Assembly (NCBI RefSeq): GCF_025717605.1
Contig: NZ_JAJIRQ010000001.1
Coordinates: forward strand, 397,715-461,714
Reading direction: 5' to 3'
Length of the DNA stretch: 64,000 bases
Origin: Paucibacter sp. TC2R-5
Lineage (GTDB): Bacteria; Pseudomonadota; Gammaproteobacteria; Burkholderiales; Burkholderiaceae_C
Part shown: positions 52,792-61,546 of the stretch, piece after piece
How the letters are laid out: each line of letters begins with the position of its first letter
How positions within the stretch are numbered: the stretch's first letter is position 1
The notes under the pieces: model-generated
Told to the model about the DNA's origin: nothing
The model's input: only the letters and a program-made list of their open reading frames with translations
Databases searched by the model: none
Position numbers and translations under genes: made by a program

Positions 52792-55098
52792 ATGTCCTCA
52801 TCTCTAAGAACGGGCGCTCGTATGCGCCCCTCCATCCTGACCTTGGCCTTGTTGGCCACACTGCAGTCAGGCGTCGCCTGGGCGGTGGATCCTTTTGTTC
52901 TCAAGGACATCCGCGTTGAAGGTTTGAAGCGGACCGATCCCGGGACCGTCTTTGCTTCTCTGCCCTTCCGCATTGGCGACAGCTATAGCGAGGATAAGGG
53001 TGCGGCAGCATTGCGTGCACTGTTCGCCACGGGGCTGTTCAAGGACGTGCGAATCAACATCGACGGCGACGCCGTGGTGGTGATGATCGAAGAGCGCCCC
53101 ATCATCGCCAACGTTAGCTTCGCGGGCCTGAAGGAGTTTGATACCGAGGCGCTGACCAAGTCGCTGAAGGAAGTCGGCATCGGCGAAGGCAAGCCCTTCG
53201 ACAAGGCCTTGGCGGATCGCGCCGAGCAGGAGTTGAAGCGCCAATACCTGACGCGCAGCTTGTACGGCGCCGAGGTGACGACCACCATCACGCCACTCGA
53301 GCGCAATCGCGTCAACGTCAGCTTTACCGTGAATGAGGGTGAGCCGGCCAAGATTGGGGTGGTTCGAATTCAAGGCAGTTCGGTGTTCTCGGAGAGCACC
53401 TTGGTGGGCCTGCTGGAGCAAACCAGCAGCGGCTGGTTGACTTGGTACACCAAGACCGACCGCTATTCGCGGGCCAAGCTCAATGCCGATCTGGAGACGC
53501 TGCGCTCCTATTACCTGAACCGGGGTTACCTCGAATTTGCGGTGACCTCGACGCAGGTCACGATCTCGCCTGACAAGCAAAGTATCGATATTGCCATCAC
53601 CGTCAGTGAAGGCCAGCAGTACACGGTGACCGGGGTCAAGCTTGAGGGTGAGTTCCTGGGTCGTGAAGAGGACTTCAAGCGCCTGATCTTCTTCAAGCCC
53701 GGCCAACCCTATCAAGGCGAAGCCGTGGCGCAGACGACGCGGGCTTTTCAGGATTTGTACGGCACCTTCGGCTACGCCTTTGCGCGGGTCGATTCGCGAC
53801 CCGAGATCGACCGGGCGACCGGCCAGGTGGTCGTGACCTTGGCAGCCGAGCCACAGCGCCGCGTCTATGTGCGCAATGTCATCATCGCCGGCAACACGCG
53901 AACCCGTGACGAAGTGATTCGGCGTGAGTTCCGTCAGCTCGAATCGGCTTGGTATGACGGCCAAAAGATCAAGGCCTCGCGCGACCGCGTCGAGCGTTTG
54001 GGTTACTTCAAAGAGGTCACGATTGATACCTCGGAAGTGCCGGGCGCGCAAGATCAGGTTGATGTGCTGCTGACCGTGGTGGAGCGCCCGACCGGCAATA
54101 TCCAGGTTGGCGCGGGATACTCCAGCCAGCAAAAGCTGTCCTTCACCGGCTCGATCAAGCAAGACAACGTTTTTGGTTCCGGGCATTACCTGGGCATCGA
54201 GGTCGCGACCGCTTCGACCGGGCGTAACTTGGTGCTCAGTACCGTCAATCCTTACTTCACGGTCGACGGCGTGTCGCGTGCCCTGGACGTTTTCTACCGG
54301 ACTCAAAAGCCATATAACTCGCTGGGTGAGCCTTACGAGCTGGTCACGGTGGGTTCGTCGATTCGCTTCGGTGTGCCGTTCTCCGAGTTGGATACGGTGT
54401 TCTTTGGCTTCGGCTATGAGCGCACCAAGATGACGACCAACTCGGGCCTGCCCAATAGCTATCTACTCTATGGGCGCCAGTTCGGACGCGACAGCGTGGC
54501 CTTCCCGTTCACGATCGGCTGGCAGCGCGATAACCGCGACAGCATCATCTCGCCCACCGTTGGTAAGTATTCGCGCATCAATTTGGAGTTGAGCCCCATG
54601 GGCGATGCGCGTTATGCACGTGCCAATTTGCAGTATCAGCAATACATCCCGGTCACCAACAAGATCACCTTGGGGTTGAACAGCGAATTGGGCTGGGGTC
54701 AGGGCTTGGGCAGCCGGCCATTCCCGATTTTCAAGAACTTCTATGCTGGCGGCTTGGGCTCGGTGCGGGTGTTTGAGGCCGGCTCCTTGGGACCGGTTGA
54801 CGTGACAGGTACGCGTACCGGTGGCAATCGCCGTGCCAACGTCAACGCAGAACTGTATTTGCCCGTTCCAGGTACGGGTAACGATAAAACATTCCGGCTC
54901 TACACTTTTGTGGATGCCGGCAATGTGTGGGGCTCGTTCGAACAACTCAGATTTGATGACATCCGTTCATCGGCCGGTATCGGTTTGAGTTGGGTCTCGC
55001 CTATGGGTCCATTGCGCTTGAGCTATGGCAAGGCGATGAGCAAGCAACGCACGGATAGAATTGAGCCATTCCAATTCCAGATCGGGAACGCATTCTGA
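52792..55098 (+). CDS. bamA: Outer membrane protein assembly factor BamA
   Basis: The protein has 768 residues. A signal peptide (TLALLATLQSGVAWA) is followed by five POTRA domains (from VDPFVLKDIRVEGLKRTDPGTV to about residue 425) and a 16-strand barrel ending in the terminal phenylalanine FQIGNAF. The barrel carries the conserved lid region and YGRQFGRDS. It is the core insertase for outer-membrane proteins. The ATG at 52792 is used; the one at 52822 is an alternative with a normal signal peptide. The stop overlaps the ompH start by one base. Confidence 0.97.
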   Translation: MSSSLRTGARMRPSILTLALLATLQSGVAWAVDPFVLKDIRVEGLKRTDPGTVFASLPFRIGDSYSEDKGAAALRALFATGLFKDVRINIDGDAVVVMIEERPIIANVSFAGLKEFDTEALTKSLKEVGIGEGKPFDKALADRAEQELKRQYLTRSLYGAEVTTTITPLERNRVNVSFTVNEGEPAKIGVVRIQGSSVFSESTLVGLLEQTSSGWLTWYTKTDRYSRAKLNADLETLRSYYLNRGYLEFAVTSTQVTISPDKQSIDIAITVSEGQQYTVTGVKLEGEFLGREEDFKRLIFFKPGQPYQGEAVAQTTRAFQDLYGTFGYAFARVDSRPEIDRATGQVVVTLAAEPQRRVYVRNVIIAGNTRTRDEVIRREFRQLESAWYDGQKIKASRDRVERLGYFKEVTIDTSEVPGAQDQVDVLLTVVERPTGNIQVGAGYSSQQKLSFTGSIKQDNVFGSGHYLGIEVATASTGRNLVLSTVNPYFTVDGVSRALDVFYRTQKPYNSLGEPYELVTVGSSIRFGVPFSELDTVFFGFGYERTKMTTNSGLPNSYLLYGRQFGRDSVAFPFTIGWQRDNRDSIISPTVGKYSRINLELSPMGDARYARANLQYQQYIPVTNKITLGLNSELGWGQGLGSRPFPIFKNFYAGGLGSVRVFEAGSLGPVDVTGTRTGGNRRANVNAELYLPVPGTGNDKTFRLYTFVDAGNVWGSFEQLRFDDIRSSAGIGLSWVSPMGPLRLSYGKAMSKQRTDRIEPFQFQIGNAF

Positions 55099-55604
55099 TG
55101 AAGAGCAAACTGTTGAAGTCGGTGGCCTTGGCCGCCATGATGTCTGTGTCGGCCTTCTGCGTGGCACAGGAAATAAAGATTGGCTATGTCAACAGCGAGC
55201 GCGTGCTGCGCGAAGCCAATCTGGCCAAGACGGCTCAACTCAAGCTGGAAGCCGAATTCGGCAAGCGCGAGAAAGAGCTCAAGGATCAGGAAACCAAGCT
55301 GCGCGGCGCCGCCGAAAAGCTTGAAAAAGATGCCCCGACCCTGGCCGAAGCGGAGCGCAATCGTCGCCAGCGCGATCTGGTCGAAGTTGACCGTGACCTG
55401 CAGCGCAAGCGCCGCGAGTGGCAAGAAGACCTGACTCAGCGCAAGAACGAAGAGCTGGGCGCCGTGGTCGAGCGTGCTAACCGCGTCATCAAGCAGATTT
55501 TTGATGCCGAGAAATATGACATCATTTTGCAGGATGCGCTGAACGTCAGCGCCCGTGTCGATATCACCAAGAAAGTGATCGATACGCTGAACGCTCAGAA
55601 GTAA
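55098..55604 (+). CDS. ompH: Periplasmic chaperone OmpH/Skp
   Basis: The protein has 168 residues. A signal peptide (MKSKLLKSVALAAMMSVSAFCVAQ) is followed by the OmpH opening IKIGYVNSERVLREA and a long highly charged coiled coil (about 45-130). It ends in the family block VVERANRVIKQIFDAEKYDIILQDA. Skp trimers hold unfolded outer-membrane proteins on their way to BamA. The bamA-skp-lpxD order is standard. Confidence 0.94.
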   Translation: MKSKLLKSVALAAMMSVSAFCVAQEIKIGYVNSERVLREANLAKTAQLKLEAEFGKREKELKDQETKLRGAAEKLEKDAPTLAEAERNRRQRDLVEVDRDLQRKRREWQEDLTQRKNEELGAVVERANRVIKQIFDAEKYDIILQDALNVSARVDITKKVIDTLNAQK

Positions 55605-55607
55605 TCG

Positions 55608-56642
55608 GTGGCTTCAGCAGTCACGCTGGCCGAAGTGATCGCCGCCTTGGGCGGCGATCTTCATGGTGAGGCCAGTACCCGCATTGAGCGCATCAGTACG
55701 CTGCAAGGCGCCAATGCGTCCAGCATCAGTTTCTTGGCCAATCCGCGCTATCTAACGCAGCTGGCGAGTACCTCAGCCGCCTGCGTGATCGTGGCGCCGG
55801 CTTTGGCCGAAGCCGCTGCAGCGAGAGGGGCAGCCATCGTCACCCCCGACTCTTATCTGTATTTCGCCCGCCTCACGCAGTGGTGGGCGCGCCGCGTGCG
55901 CGTGCGAGCAGTGCCCCGCATCCACCCGAGCGCGGTGATCGCCCCCAGTGCCCGCTTGGGTGAGGGTGTCGACGTTGCTGCCTTGGCGGTCATTGAAGAC
56001 GACGTGCAAATCGGCGATTGCGCCATCATTGGTGCCCAATGCGTGATCGAGCGCGGCGCGGTGATAGGCGCCGCTACACGCCTGGCAGCGCATGTCACCG
56101 TCGGTTTCGATTGCAAGATTGGCGAACGTTGCATCTTGCATGCGGGTGTGGTGATCGGTGCCGATGGTTTTGGCTTTGCACCTAATGCGGGCCGCTGGGA
56201 AAAAATCGAGCAACTCGGTGCGGTTCGGATCGGCAATGATGTGGAAATTGGTGCTAACACCTGTATTGATCGGGGTGCGCTCGATGACACCGTCTTGGCT
56301 GATGGCGTCAAGCTCGACAATCTGATCCAGATAGCGCACAACGTGCGCATCGGTGAGCACACGGCGATTGCCGGGTGCACAGCGATTGCTGGCAGCACCA
56401 CGATAGGCGCGCATTGCACCATCGCCGGCGCGGCCAATATCGTCGGCCATCTTGAGATTGGCGACCATGTGCATGTGTCGGCGGCGACCTTGATCAGTCG
56501 CAGCATCCAGAAGCCGGGCTTGTACAGCGGGGTGTTCCCGTTCGACGACAATGCCAGTTGGGAAAAGAACGCAGCCACGCTGCGTAATTTGTATTCATTG
56601 CGTCAGCGCGTACTCGCGCTAGAGAAGAAGAATTCATCATGA
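55608..56642 (+). CDS. lpxD: UDP-3-O-acylglucosamine N-acyltransferase
   Basis: The protein has 344 residues and starts with GTG, three bases after ompH. A uridine-binding N-terminal domain (about 1-100, [15 protein letters not shown]) precedes a left-handed beta-helix of hexapeptide repeats (about 105-300, for example [20 protein letters not shown]) with [16 protein letters not shown]. It adds the N-linked acyl chain in the third step of lipid A synthesis. It overlaps fabZ by four bases. Confidence 0.96.
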   Translation: MASAVTLAEVIAALGGDLHGEASTRIERISTLQGANASSISFLANPRYLTQLASTSAACVIVAPALAEAAAARGAAIVTPDSYLYFARLTQWWARRVRVRAVPRIHPSAVIAPSARLGEGVDVAALAVIEDDVQIGDCAIIGAQCVIERGAVIGAATRLAAHVTVGFDCKIGERCILHAGVVIGADGFGFAPNAGRWEKIEQLGAVRIGNDVEIGANTCIDRGALDDTVLADGVKLDNLIQIAHNVRIGEHTAIAGCTAIAGSTTIGAHCTIAGAANIVGHLEIGDHVHVSAATLISRSIQKPGLYSGVFPFDDNASWEKNAATLRNLYSLRQRVLALEKKNSS

Positions 56643-57082
56643 TGGACATCCACGAAATCCTCAAGAGATTGCCCCACCGCTACCCGCTGCTGCTGGTTGA
56701 TCGGGTGCTTGAGATCGAGAAGGGTAAGCGCATTCGGGCGCTCAAGAACGTCAGCATCAATGAGCCTTATTTCGTTGGCCATTTCCCGCATCGTCCGGTG
56801 ATGCCTGGCGTGTTGATGTTAGAAGCGATGGCGCAGGCCGCGACGCTGTTGGCGTTGGCCAGCACCGACATCGTGCTCGATGATTCCACGGTGGTCTACT
56901 TTGCCGGCATTGATAACGCCCGTTTCAAGCGGCCTGTCGAGCCCGGTGATCAGCTCTTTTTGGATGTGACGCTGGATCGTGCCAAAGCGGGTATCTTCAA
57001 GTTCTCGGGCCAGGTCTTGGTCGGAGATCAACTGGCCGCCGAGGCGCAGCTGATTTGCACGATGCGCCGGATTGCTGAGTAA
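56639..57082 (+). CDS. fabZ: 3-hydroxyacyl-ACP dehydratase FabZ
   Basis: The protein has 147 residues, a hot-dog fold enzyme. It dehydrates beta-hydroxyacyl-ACP in fatty acid synthesis. The active-site histidine is in [21 protein letters not shown], with the catalytic acid in the following helix. Two adjacent ATGs (56639 and 56642) are possible starts. Placement between lpxD and lpxA ties fatty acid supply to lipid A synthesis; both pathways use 3-hydroxyacyl-ACP. Confidence 0.97.
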   Translation: MMDIHEILKRLPHRYPLLLVDRVLEIEKGKRIRALKNVSINEPYFVGHFPHRPVMPGVLMLEAMAQAATLLALASTDIVLDDSTVVYFAGIDNARFKRPVEPGDQLFLDVTLDRAKAGIFKFSGQVLVGDQLAAEAQLICTMRRIAE

Positions 57083-57102
57083 TTTGCCGATTGGACTTGA
57101 GC

Positions 57103-57888
57103 ATGAGCCTGATTCACCCGACCGCCCTGATCGACCCTGCCGCTCAACTGGACAGTTCGGTCAAGGTTGGCGCCTATACGGTGATCGGGCCGGATGTGCG
57201 CATCGCTGCGGGCAGCACCATCGGTCCGCATTGTGTGATCGAAGGGCATACCACGATCGGGCGGGACAACACGATATTCCAGTTCAACTCGATTGGCGCC
57301 GAACCTCAAGACATGAAGTACGCGGGAGAGCCGACCCGTTTGGTGATCGGCGACCGCAACACCATTCGTGAGTACTGCACTTTCAATACTGGAACGGTGC
57401 AGGACAAAGGCGTGACCCAACTTGGCGATGACAACTGGATCATGGCCTATGTGCACCTCGCTCATGATGTGCTGCTTGGCCACCACAATGTGTTGGCCAA
57501 TGGTGTGACCCTGGCTGGCCATGTGGAAATTGGGGATTGGGTGACCGTCGGAGGCTTGACGGGGATGCTGCAGCGGATGCGCGTCGGCTCCCACGCGATG
57601 ATTGGCTTTCAGGCCCATGTGGCGCAGGATGTGCCGCCCTTTATGACCGTGGACGGCAACCCTTTGATCGCGCGCGCGGTCAACATCGTGGGACTGCGAC
57701 GGCGCGATTTTTCGGCCGAGCGCATCACCTTGATCAAGCAGATGCACAAGCTGCTGTACCGATCTTCCTTGACCCTGGAGCAGGCAGTGGCTGCGATGGC
57801 TGATTTGAAATCACAGCAAACCGAAGTTGCGGATATCGAGTTGATGTTGAACTTCCTCGCTGCCGCGTCACGCGGCATCGTGCGCTGA
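57103..57888 (+). CDS. lpxA: UDP-N-acetylglucosamine O-acyltransferase
   Basis: The protein has 261 residues from the ATG at 57103, giving [21 protein letters not shown] left-handed beta-helix of hexapeptide repeats fills about 1-185 ([23 protein letters not shown] and [36 protein letters not shown] with the active-site histidine). A C-terminal helical domain carries the [19 protein letters not shown] block. It catalyses the first step of lipid A synthesis. The TTG at 57091 is a less likely start. Confidence 0.97.
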   Translation: MSLIHPTALIDPAAQLDSSVKVGAYTVIGPDVRIAAGSTIGPHCVIEGHTTIGRDNTIFQFNSIGAEPQDMKYAGEPTRLVIGDRNTIREYCTFNTGTVQDKGVTQLGDDNWIMAYVHLAHDVLLGHHNVLANGVTLAGHVEIGDWVTVGGLTGMLQRMRVGSHAMIGFQAHVAQDVPPFMTVDGNPLIARAVNIVGLRRRDFSAERITLIKQMHKLLYRSSLTLEQAVAAMADLKSQQTEVADIELMLNFLAAASRGIVR

Positions 57889-57899
57889 GCCGAGTGCTC

Positions 57900-59048
57900 A
57901 TGAAGGACAGCTCCCCTCGTTTCGGCATGGTGGCCGGCGAGGCTTCCGGTGATTTGCTGGCCAGTTTGTTGCTGGCGGGTCTGCGTGCGCGTTGGCCCGA
58001 GTTGACCGCACAAGGTATTGGCGGGCCGCGTATGGCGGCGCAGGGCTTCGAGCCCTGGTGGCCGCTCGACAAGCTATCGGTGTTTGGCTATGTCGACGCT
58101 TTGTGGAATCTGCGGGAGCTGTTGAGCATACGCAAGCAACTGGGCGACCGCTTGCTAAGAGCCAAGCCTGATGTGTTCATCGGCATAGACGCACCCGATT
58201 TCAACTTCGGCCTGGAGCAGCGCCTGCGCGAAGGCGGCATCAAGACGGTGCATTTTGTCTGCCCCTCGATCTGGGCCTGGCGGGCCGAGCGGGTCGAGAA
58301 AATCAAGCGTTCGGCCGATCATGTGCTGTGCCTGTTCCCCTTCGAGCCCGAGTTGCTGAACCGACATGGCATTGCCGCGAGCTATGTCGGCCATCCGCTG
58401 GCAGATGCTATTCCGTTGACGCCACCTAAGCCTGAGGCGAGGGCGGCGCTGGCCTTCGGCGAGCAAGCGGTGGTGGTGGCCTTGTTGCCCGGGAGTCGGC
58501 GCAGCGAGATTACCTATATCGCCGAGCCGCTGCTGAAGGCTGCCGTCTTGATGCAGCAGGCCCGGCCTGAGCTACGCTTTGTGATGCCGGTGGCCCCAGG
58601 CCTGCGGGAGCTGATCGCGCCGTTGGTGGCAGCGCACGCACCGGCGCTCGATTTGACGCTGCTGGACGGGCGCTCGCATGAGGCATTGGCCGCCTGCGAT
58701 GTCTGCCTCGTCGCCAGCGGCACGGCCACGCTTGAGGCTGCGCTGTTCAAGCGGCCCATGGTGATTGCCTACCGCATGCATGCACTCAACTGGTGGCGCA
58801 TGAAGGGCCGCAATTACCAGCCCTGGATTGGCCTGCCGAATGTGCTGGCTCGCGAGTTCTTGGTGCCGGAATTGATTCAGGAAGCTTGCACGCCGCAGGC
58901 CCTGGCTCGCGAGGGTTTGGCTTGGCTGGATGACCCGGCTCGTTACGCACGGGTGCAAGCCTGTTTTGAGGAGCAACACCGAACGCTGCGCTGCAATACC
59001 GCGCTGAAGGCCAGCGATGCGATCGCAAAAGTCATCGATGGCGTTTGA
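57900..59048 (+). CDS. lpxB: Lipid-A-disaccharide synthase
   Basis: The protein has 382 residues. It is a GT19 glycosyltransferase opening [22 protein letters not shown], with [65 protein letters not shown] and [10 protein letters not shown]. It joins lipid X and UDP-diacylglucosamine into the tetraacyl disaccharide. I chose the ATG at 57900 over the GTG at 57894. It overlaps rnhB by eleven bases. Confidence 0.97.
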   Translation: MKDSSPRFGMVAGEASGDLLASLLLAGLRARWPELTAQGIGGPRMAAQGFEPWWPLDKLSVFGYVDALWNLRELLSIRKQLGDRLLRAKPDVFIGIDAPDFNFGLEQRLREGGIKTVHFVCPSIWAWRAERVEKIKRSADHVLCLFPFEPELLNRHGIAASYVGHPLADAIPLTPPKPEARAALAFGEQAVVVALLPGSRRSEITYIAEPLLKAAVLMQQARPELRFVMPVAPGLRELIAPLVAAHAPALDLTLLDGRSHEALAACDVCLVASGTATLEAALFKRPMVIAYRMHALNWWRMKGRNYQPWIGLPNVLAREFLVPELIQEACTPQALAREGLAWLDDPARYARVQACFEEQHRTLRCNTALKASDAIAKVIDGV

Positions 59049-59643
59049 ACAGCTGGGCCTGGACTGGAATGGCCAGGGTTTGATGGCCGGTGTCGACGAG
59101 GCCGGGCGTGGACCGCTGGCCGGCCCGGTGGTCGCCGCGGCCGTGATGCTCAACGATGCCGAGCCGGTGCTGGGCCTGGCCGATTCCAAGGTCTTGACCG
59201 AGAAGCGGCGCGAGCGCTTGTTTGATGAAATTCGTGCCAAGGCGCTGTGTTTTTGCATCGCCGAGGCCAGCGTCGAAGAGATCGACCGCTTGAATATCTT
59301 GCAGGCCACGATGCTGGCAATGCGCCGCGCCGTCGAAGGCCTGCGGCTGAAGCCGTCCATGGTCCTGGTCGACGGCAATCGCCTGCCTATCCTGAAGATC
59401 GCGGCCGAGGCCATCGTCAAAGGCGATGCCAAAGTGCCGGCGATATCGGCGGCTTCTATCTTGGCCAAAGTGACGCGCGACCGCCAATGCCTGCAGATGG
59501 CCGAGGCTTACCCTGACTATGGCTTTGCTAAGCACAAGGGCTATCCGACCGCCGAGCATTTGGCGGCGCTGCAGGCGCACGGCGTGACGCCTTGGCATCG
59601 GCGCAGCTTTGGCCCAGTGCGCTCGGTGTTGGAGGCCAAATGA
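59038..59643 (+). CDS. rnhB: Ribonuclease HII
   Basis: The protein has 201 residues from the ATG at 59038. It cuts RNA in RNA-DNA hybrids, notably misincorporated ribonucleotides. The catalytic D/E pair is in [22 protein letters not shown], with further acidic residues in VLVDGNRLP and around KVTRDRQ, and the C-terminal [18 protein letters not shown]. The start overlaps the lpxB end and the stop overlaps the next start (ATGA), a tight operon end. Confidence 0.96.
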   Translation: MAFEQLGLDWNGQGLMAGVDEAGRGPLAGPVVAAAVMLNDAEPVLGLADSKVLTEKRRERLFDEIRAKALCFCIAEASVEEIDRLNILQATMLAMRRAVEGLRLKPSMVLVDGNRLPILKIAAEAIVKGDAKVPAISAASILAKVTRDRQCLQMAEAYPDYGFAKHKGYPTAEHLAALQAHGVTPWHRRSFGPVRSVLEAK

Positions 59644-60422
59644 GTCAAGTACTGCACATCACCTCACGGGACAACCCCGTTTTGCAGCGCCTGCGCAAAC
59701 TCAGCCAGGACGGCGGCGCTTATCGCAAGCTCGGCTCGATTTGGCTGGAAGGCGATCACCTGGTGCGTGCCTGTTTGCTGCGCAAGTACCCGGTTAGCTT
59801 GGCGGTGTTGACCGAGGCGGCCGCTGCCGACCCGGTTTTGCGCCAGCTGGCTGATGCGGCGCCGCGCCAACTGATCGTGCCGACGGCCTTGTTCAAGACC
59901 ATCAGCGGCCTGGAGTCTCCAGCCCAGATCGGCTTTGAGGTGCCGCATGACGCTAGTCAAGCGATCAGCCCTGGTGTGGACAGCGTGGTGCTGGACCGCC
60001 TGCAGGACGCTGGCAATGTCGGCACGATTTTGCGCAACGCAGCGGCGATGGGCTTTCACCAAGTCTTGGCGATCAAGGGTACGGCGGCGCTGTGGTCCCC
60101 GAAGGTTTTGCGTGCCGGCATGGGCGCGCATTTCGGCCTGCGTCTGATTGAAGGTTTGGCGCCAGCCGATCTGGACGCCTTGGGCCTGCCCATGGTGGCG
60201 ACCAGCTCTTACGCACAGCAGCAACTGCATCAACTCACGCTGCCCAGTCCCTGCGCTTGGGTCATGGGCCATGAAGGGCAGGGCGTGCAGCCCGACTTGA
60301 TGCAGCGCTGTGGGCTGACGGTGGGCATCCCTCAGCCCGGCGGTGAGGAATCGCTGAACGTTGGCAGCGCTGCGGCGATCTGCCTGTATGAGTCGGCCCG
60401 CCAGCGATTGGTCAGCAATTAG
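59640..60422 (+). CDS. TrmH/SpoU-family RNA 2'-O-methyltransferase
   Basis: The protein has 260 residues from the ATG overlapping the rnhB stop. A substrate-binding N-terminal domain (about 1-100, [16 protein letters not shown]) precedes the knotted SPOUT domain with the family motifs [39 protein letters not shown] and [23 protein letters not shown]. It methylates a ribose in rRNA or tRNA. The exact target is not readable; the 23S G2251 enzyme RlmB is one candidate. Confidence 0.92.
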   Translation: MSQVLHITSRDNPVLQRLRKLSQDGGAYRKLGSIWLEGDHLVRACLLRKYPVSLAVLTEAAAADPVLRQLADAAPRQLIVPTALFKTISGLESPAQIGFEVPHDASQAISPGVDSVVLDRLQDAGNVGTILRNAAAMGFHQVLAIKGTAALWSPKVLRAGMGAHFGLRLIEGLAPADLDALGLPMVATSSYAQQQLHQLTLPSPCAWVMGHEGQGVQPDLMQRCGLTVGIPQPGGEESLNVGSAAAICLYESARQRLVSN

Positions 60423-60431
60423 AGTATTTGC

Positions 60432-60467
60432 GGGTTGGACCTTGTTGTATCCGACAAGCTCCGACCC
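60432..60467. terminator. Hairpin between the convergent methyltransferase and ppsR genes
   Basis: Arms GGGT, GGA and CTTGT pair with ACAAG, TCC and ACCC, with two internal mismatches and an 8-base loop. It lies in the 61-base gap between two convergent stops and has no strong T run. A plausible shared terminator. Confidence 0.5.
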
Positions 60468-60483
60468 CAACTAATTGAGCGGG

Positions 60484-61305
60484 TTAGTAGATCAAGCGAT
60501 CCGGGCGCAGGTCGCGCAGGATGGTGGTGGCGATTTCCTCGATCGATTTGTGCGTCGACGACAGCCAAGCGATGCCGTCACGCTTCATCATGGCCTCGGC
60601 TTCATTGACCTCGTAGCGGCAGTTCATCAGATCCGCATATTTGGAGCCTGGCCGGCGCTCGTTGCGAATCTGGCTCAGACGCTCGGGGTCAATCGTCAAG
60701 CCAAAGCATTTGCGCTTGTAGGGGGCCAGTGAGGAGGGCAGTTTGCCGCGCTCAAAATCCTCTGGGATCAGCGGATAGTTGGCCGCTTTGATGCCGTGTT
60801 GCAAGGCCAGGTAAAGCGAAGTCGGCGTCTTGCCGCTGCGCGACACGCCCACCAAAATGACATCGGCAATATCGAGATTCTTCGAGGATTGCCCGTCGTC
60901 ATGGGCGAGCGAGTAGTTGATCGCTTCAATCCGGTCGTGATATTCCTGGCTGCGCGCCACATCCGAGAAGCGCCCAACGCGGTGGTTGGACTTGACCTCA
61001 AATTCTTCTTCCAGCGGCTCGATAAAGGTGCCGAACATGTCGAGCACCCGGCCCAGGCAATGGTCGCGGACGATCTTCAGCACATCCCTGTCCACCAAGG
61101 TGGCGAACACGATGGCGCGCTTGCCCTCGCGCTCGCCGGTCTCATTGATCTCGCGCACGACGGCATAGGCCTTCTCGGCGGTGTCAACAAAGGGGCGGCG
61201 AACATGGCGGGGCTTGTTCGGAAACTGGGCCAGGATCGAGTTACCGAAGGTTTCAGCGGTAATCCCAGTGCCGTCCGAGACAAAATACACGGTGCGATGG
61301 GGCAT
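60484..61305 (-). CDS. ppsR: PEP synthase regulatory protein PpsR (DUF299 kinase/pyrophosphorylase)
   Basis: The protein has 273 residues, typical length. MPHRTVYFVSDGTGITAETFGNSILAQFP opens the family. The P-loop GVSRSGKT is at 153-160, with YPLIPEDFERGKLP and a C-terminal TILRDLRPDRL block. It inactivates PEP synthase by ADP-dependent phosphorylation of a threonine and reactivates it by phosphorolysis. It is divergent from its target ppsA with 241 bases between, an arrangement conserved in Proteobacteria. Confidence 0.95.
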   Translation of the reverse strand: MPHRTVYFVSDGTGITAETFGNSILAQFPNKPRHVRRPFVDTAEKAYAVVREINETGEREGKRAIVFATLVDRDVLKIVRDHCLGRVLDMFGTFIEPLEEEFEVKSNHRVGRFSDVARSQEYHDRIEAINYSLAHDDGQSSKNLDIADVILVGVSRSGKTPTSLYLALQHGIKAANYPLIPEDFERGKLPSSLAPYKRKCFGLTIDPERLSQIRNERRPGSKYADLMNCRYEVNEAEAMMKRDGIAWLSSTHKSIEEIATTILRDLRPDRLIY

Positions 61306-61410
61306 GGTGGTGTTGCTCTAGAGTGATTCTGAATCATACGGGCATGTAACCCTTAGAATCTGCTGCAATTAGCCGCCAGCAGCCAAACGCCATGCGCAGT
61401 TTTTTGAGAC

Positions 61411-61507
61411 TCAAGCCCGAGGTAGAACAAGAATCCAGAATTCTTGGGCTGAGTCACTGCGCCCCTGGAATGCGAGGCGCCGCCTCGGTTTCAGCCCCAG
61501 GCGCCTC
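61411..61507 (+). promoter_or_regulatory. Structured leader of ppsA with competing hairpins
   Basis: CAAGAAT at 61428-61434 pairs with ATTCTTG at 61440-61446, extended by CTCAAGCCC/GGGCTGAG. Further down, CGAGGC at 61473-61478 can pair locally with GCCTCG at 61482-61487. Alternatively GAGGCGCC at 61474-61481 can pair with GGCGCCTC at 61500-61507, just before the ribosome site (CGGAG at 61535). The two pairings exclude each other. A regulatory RNA element is possible but unproven. Confidence 0.4.
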
Positions 61508-61546
61508 GGCGGGAAGCCCGAATTTTCAACCTTACGGAGTTTTCCC

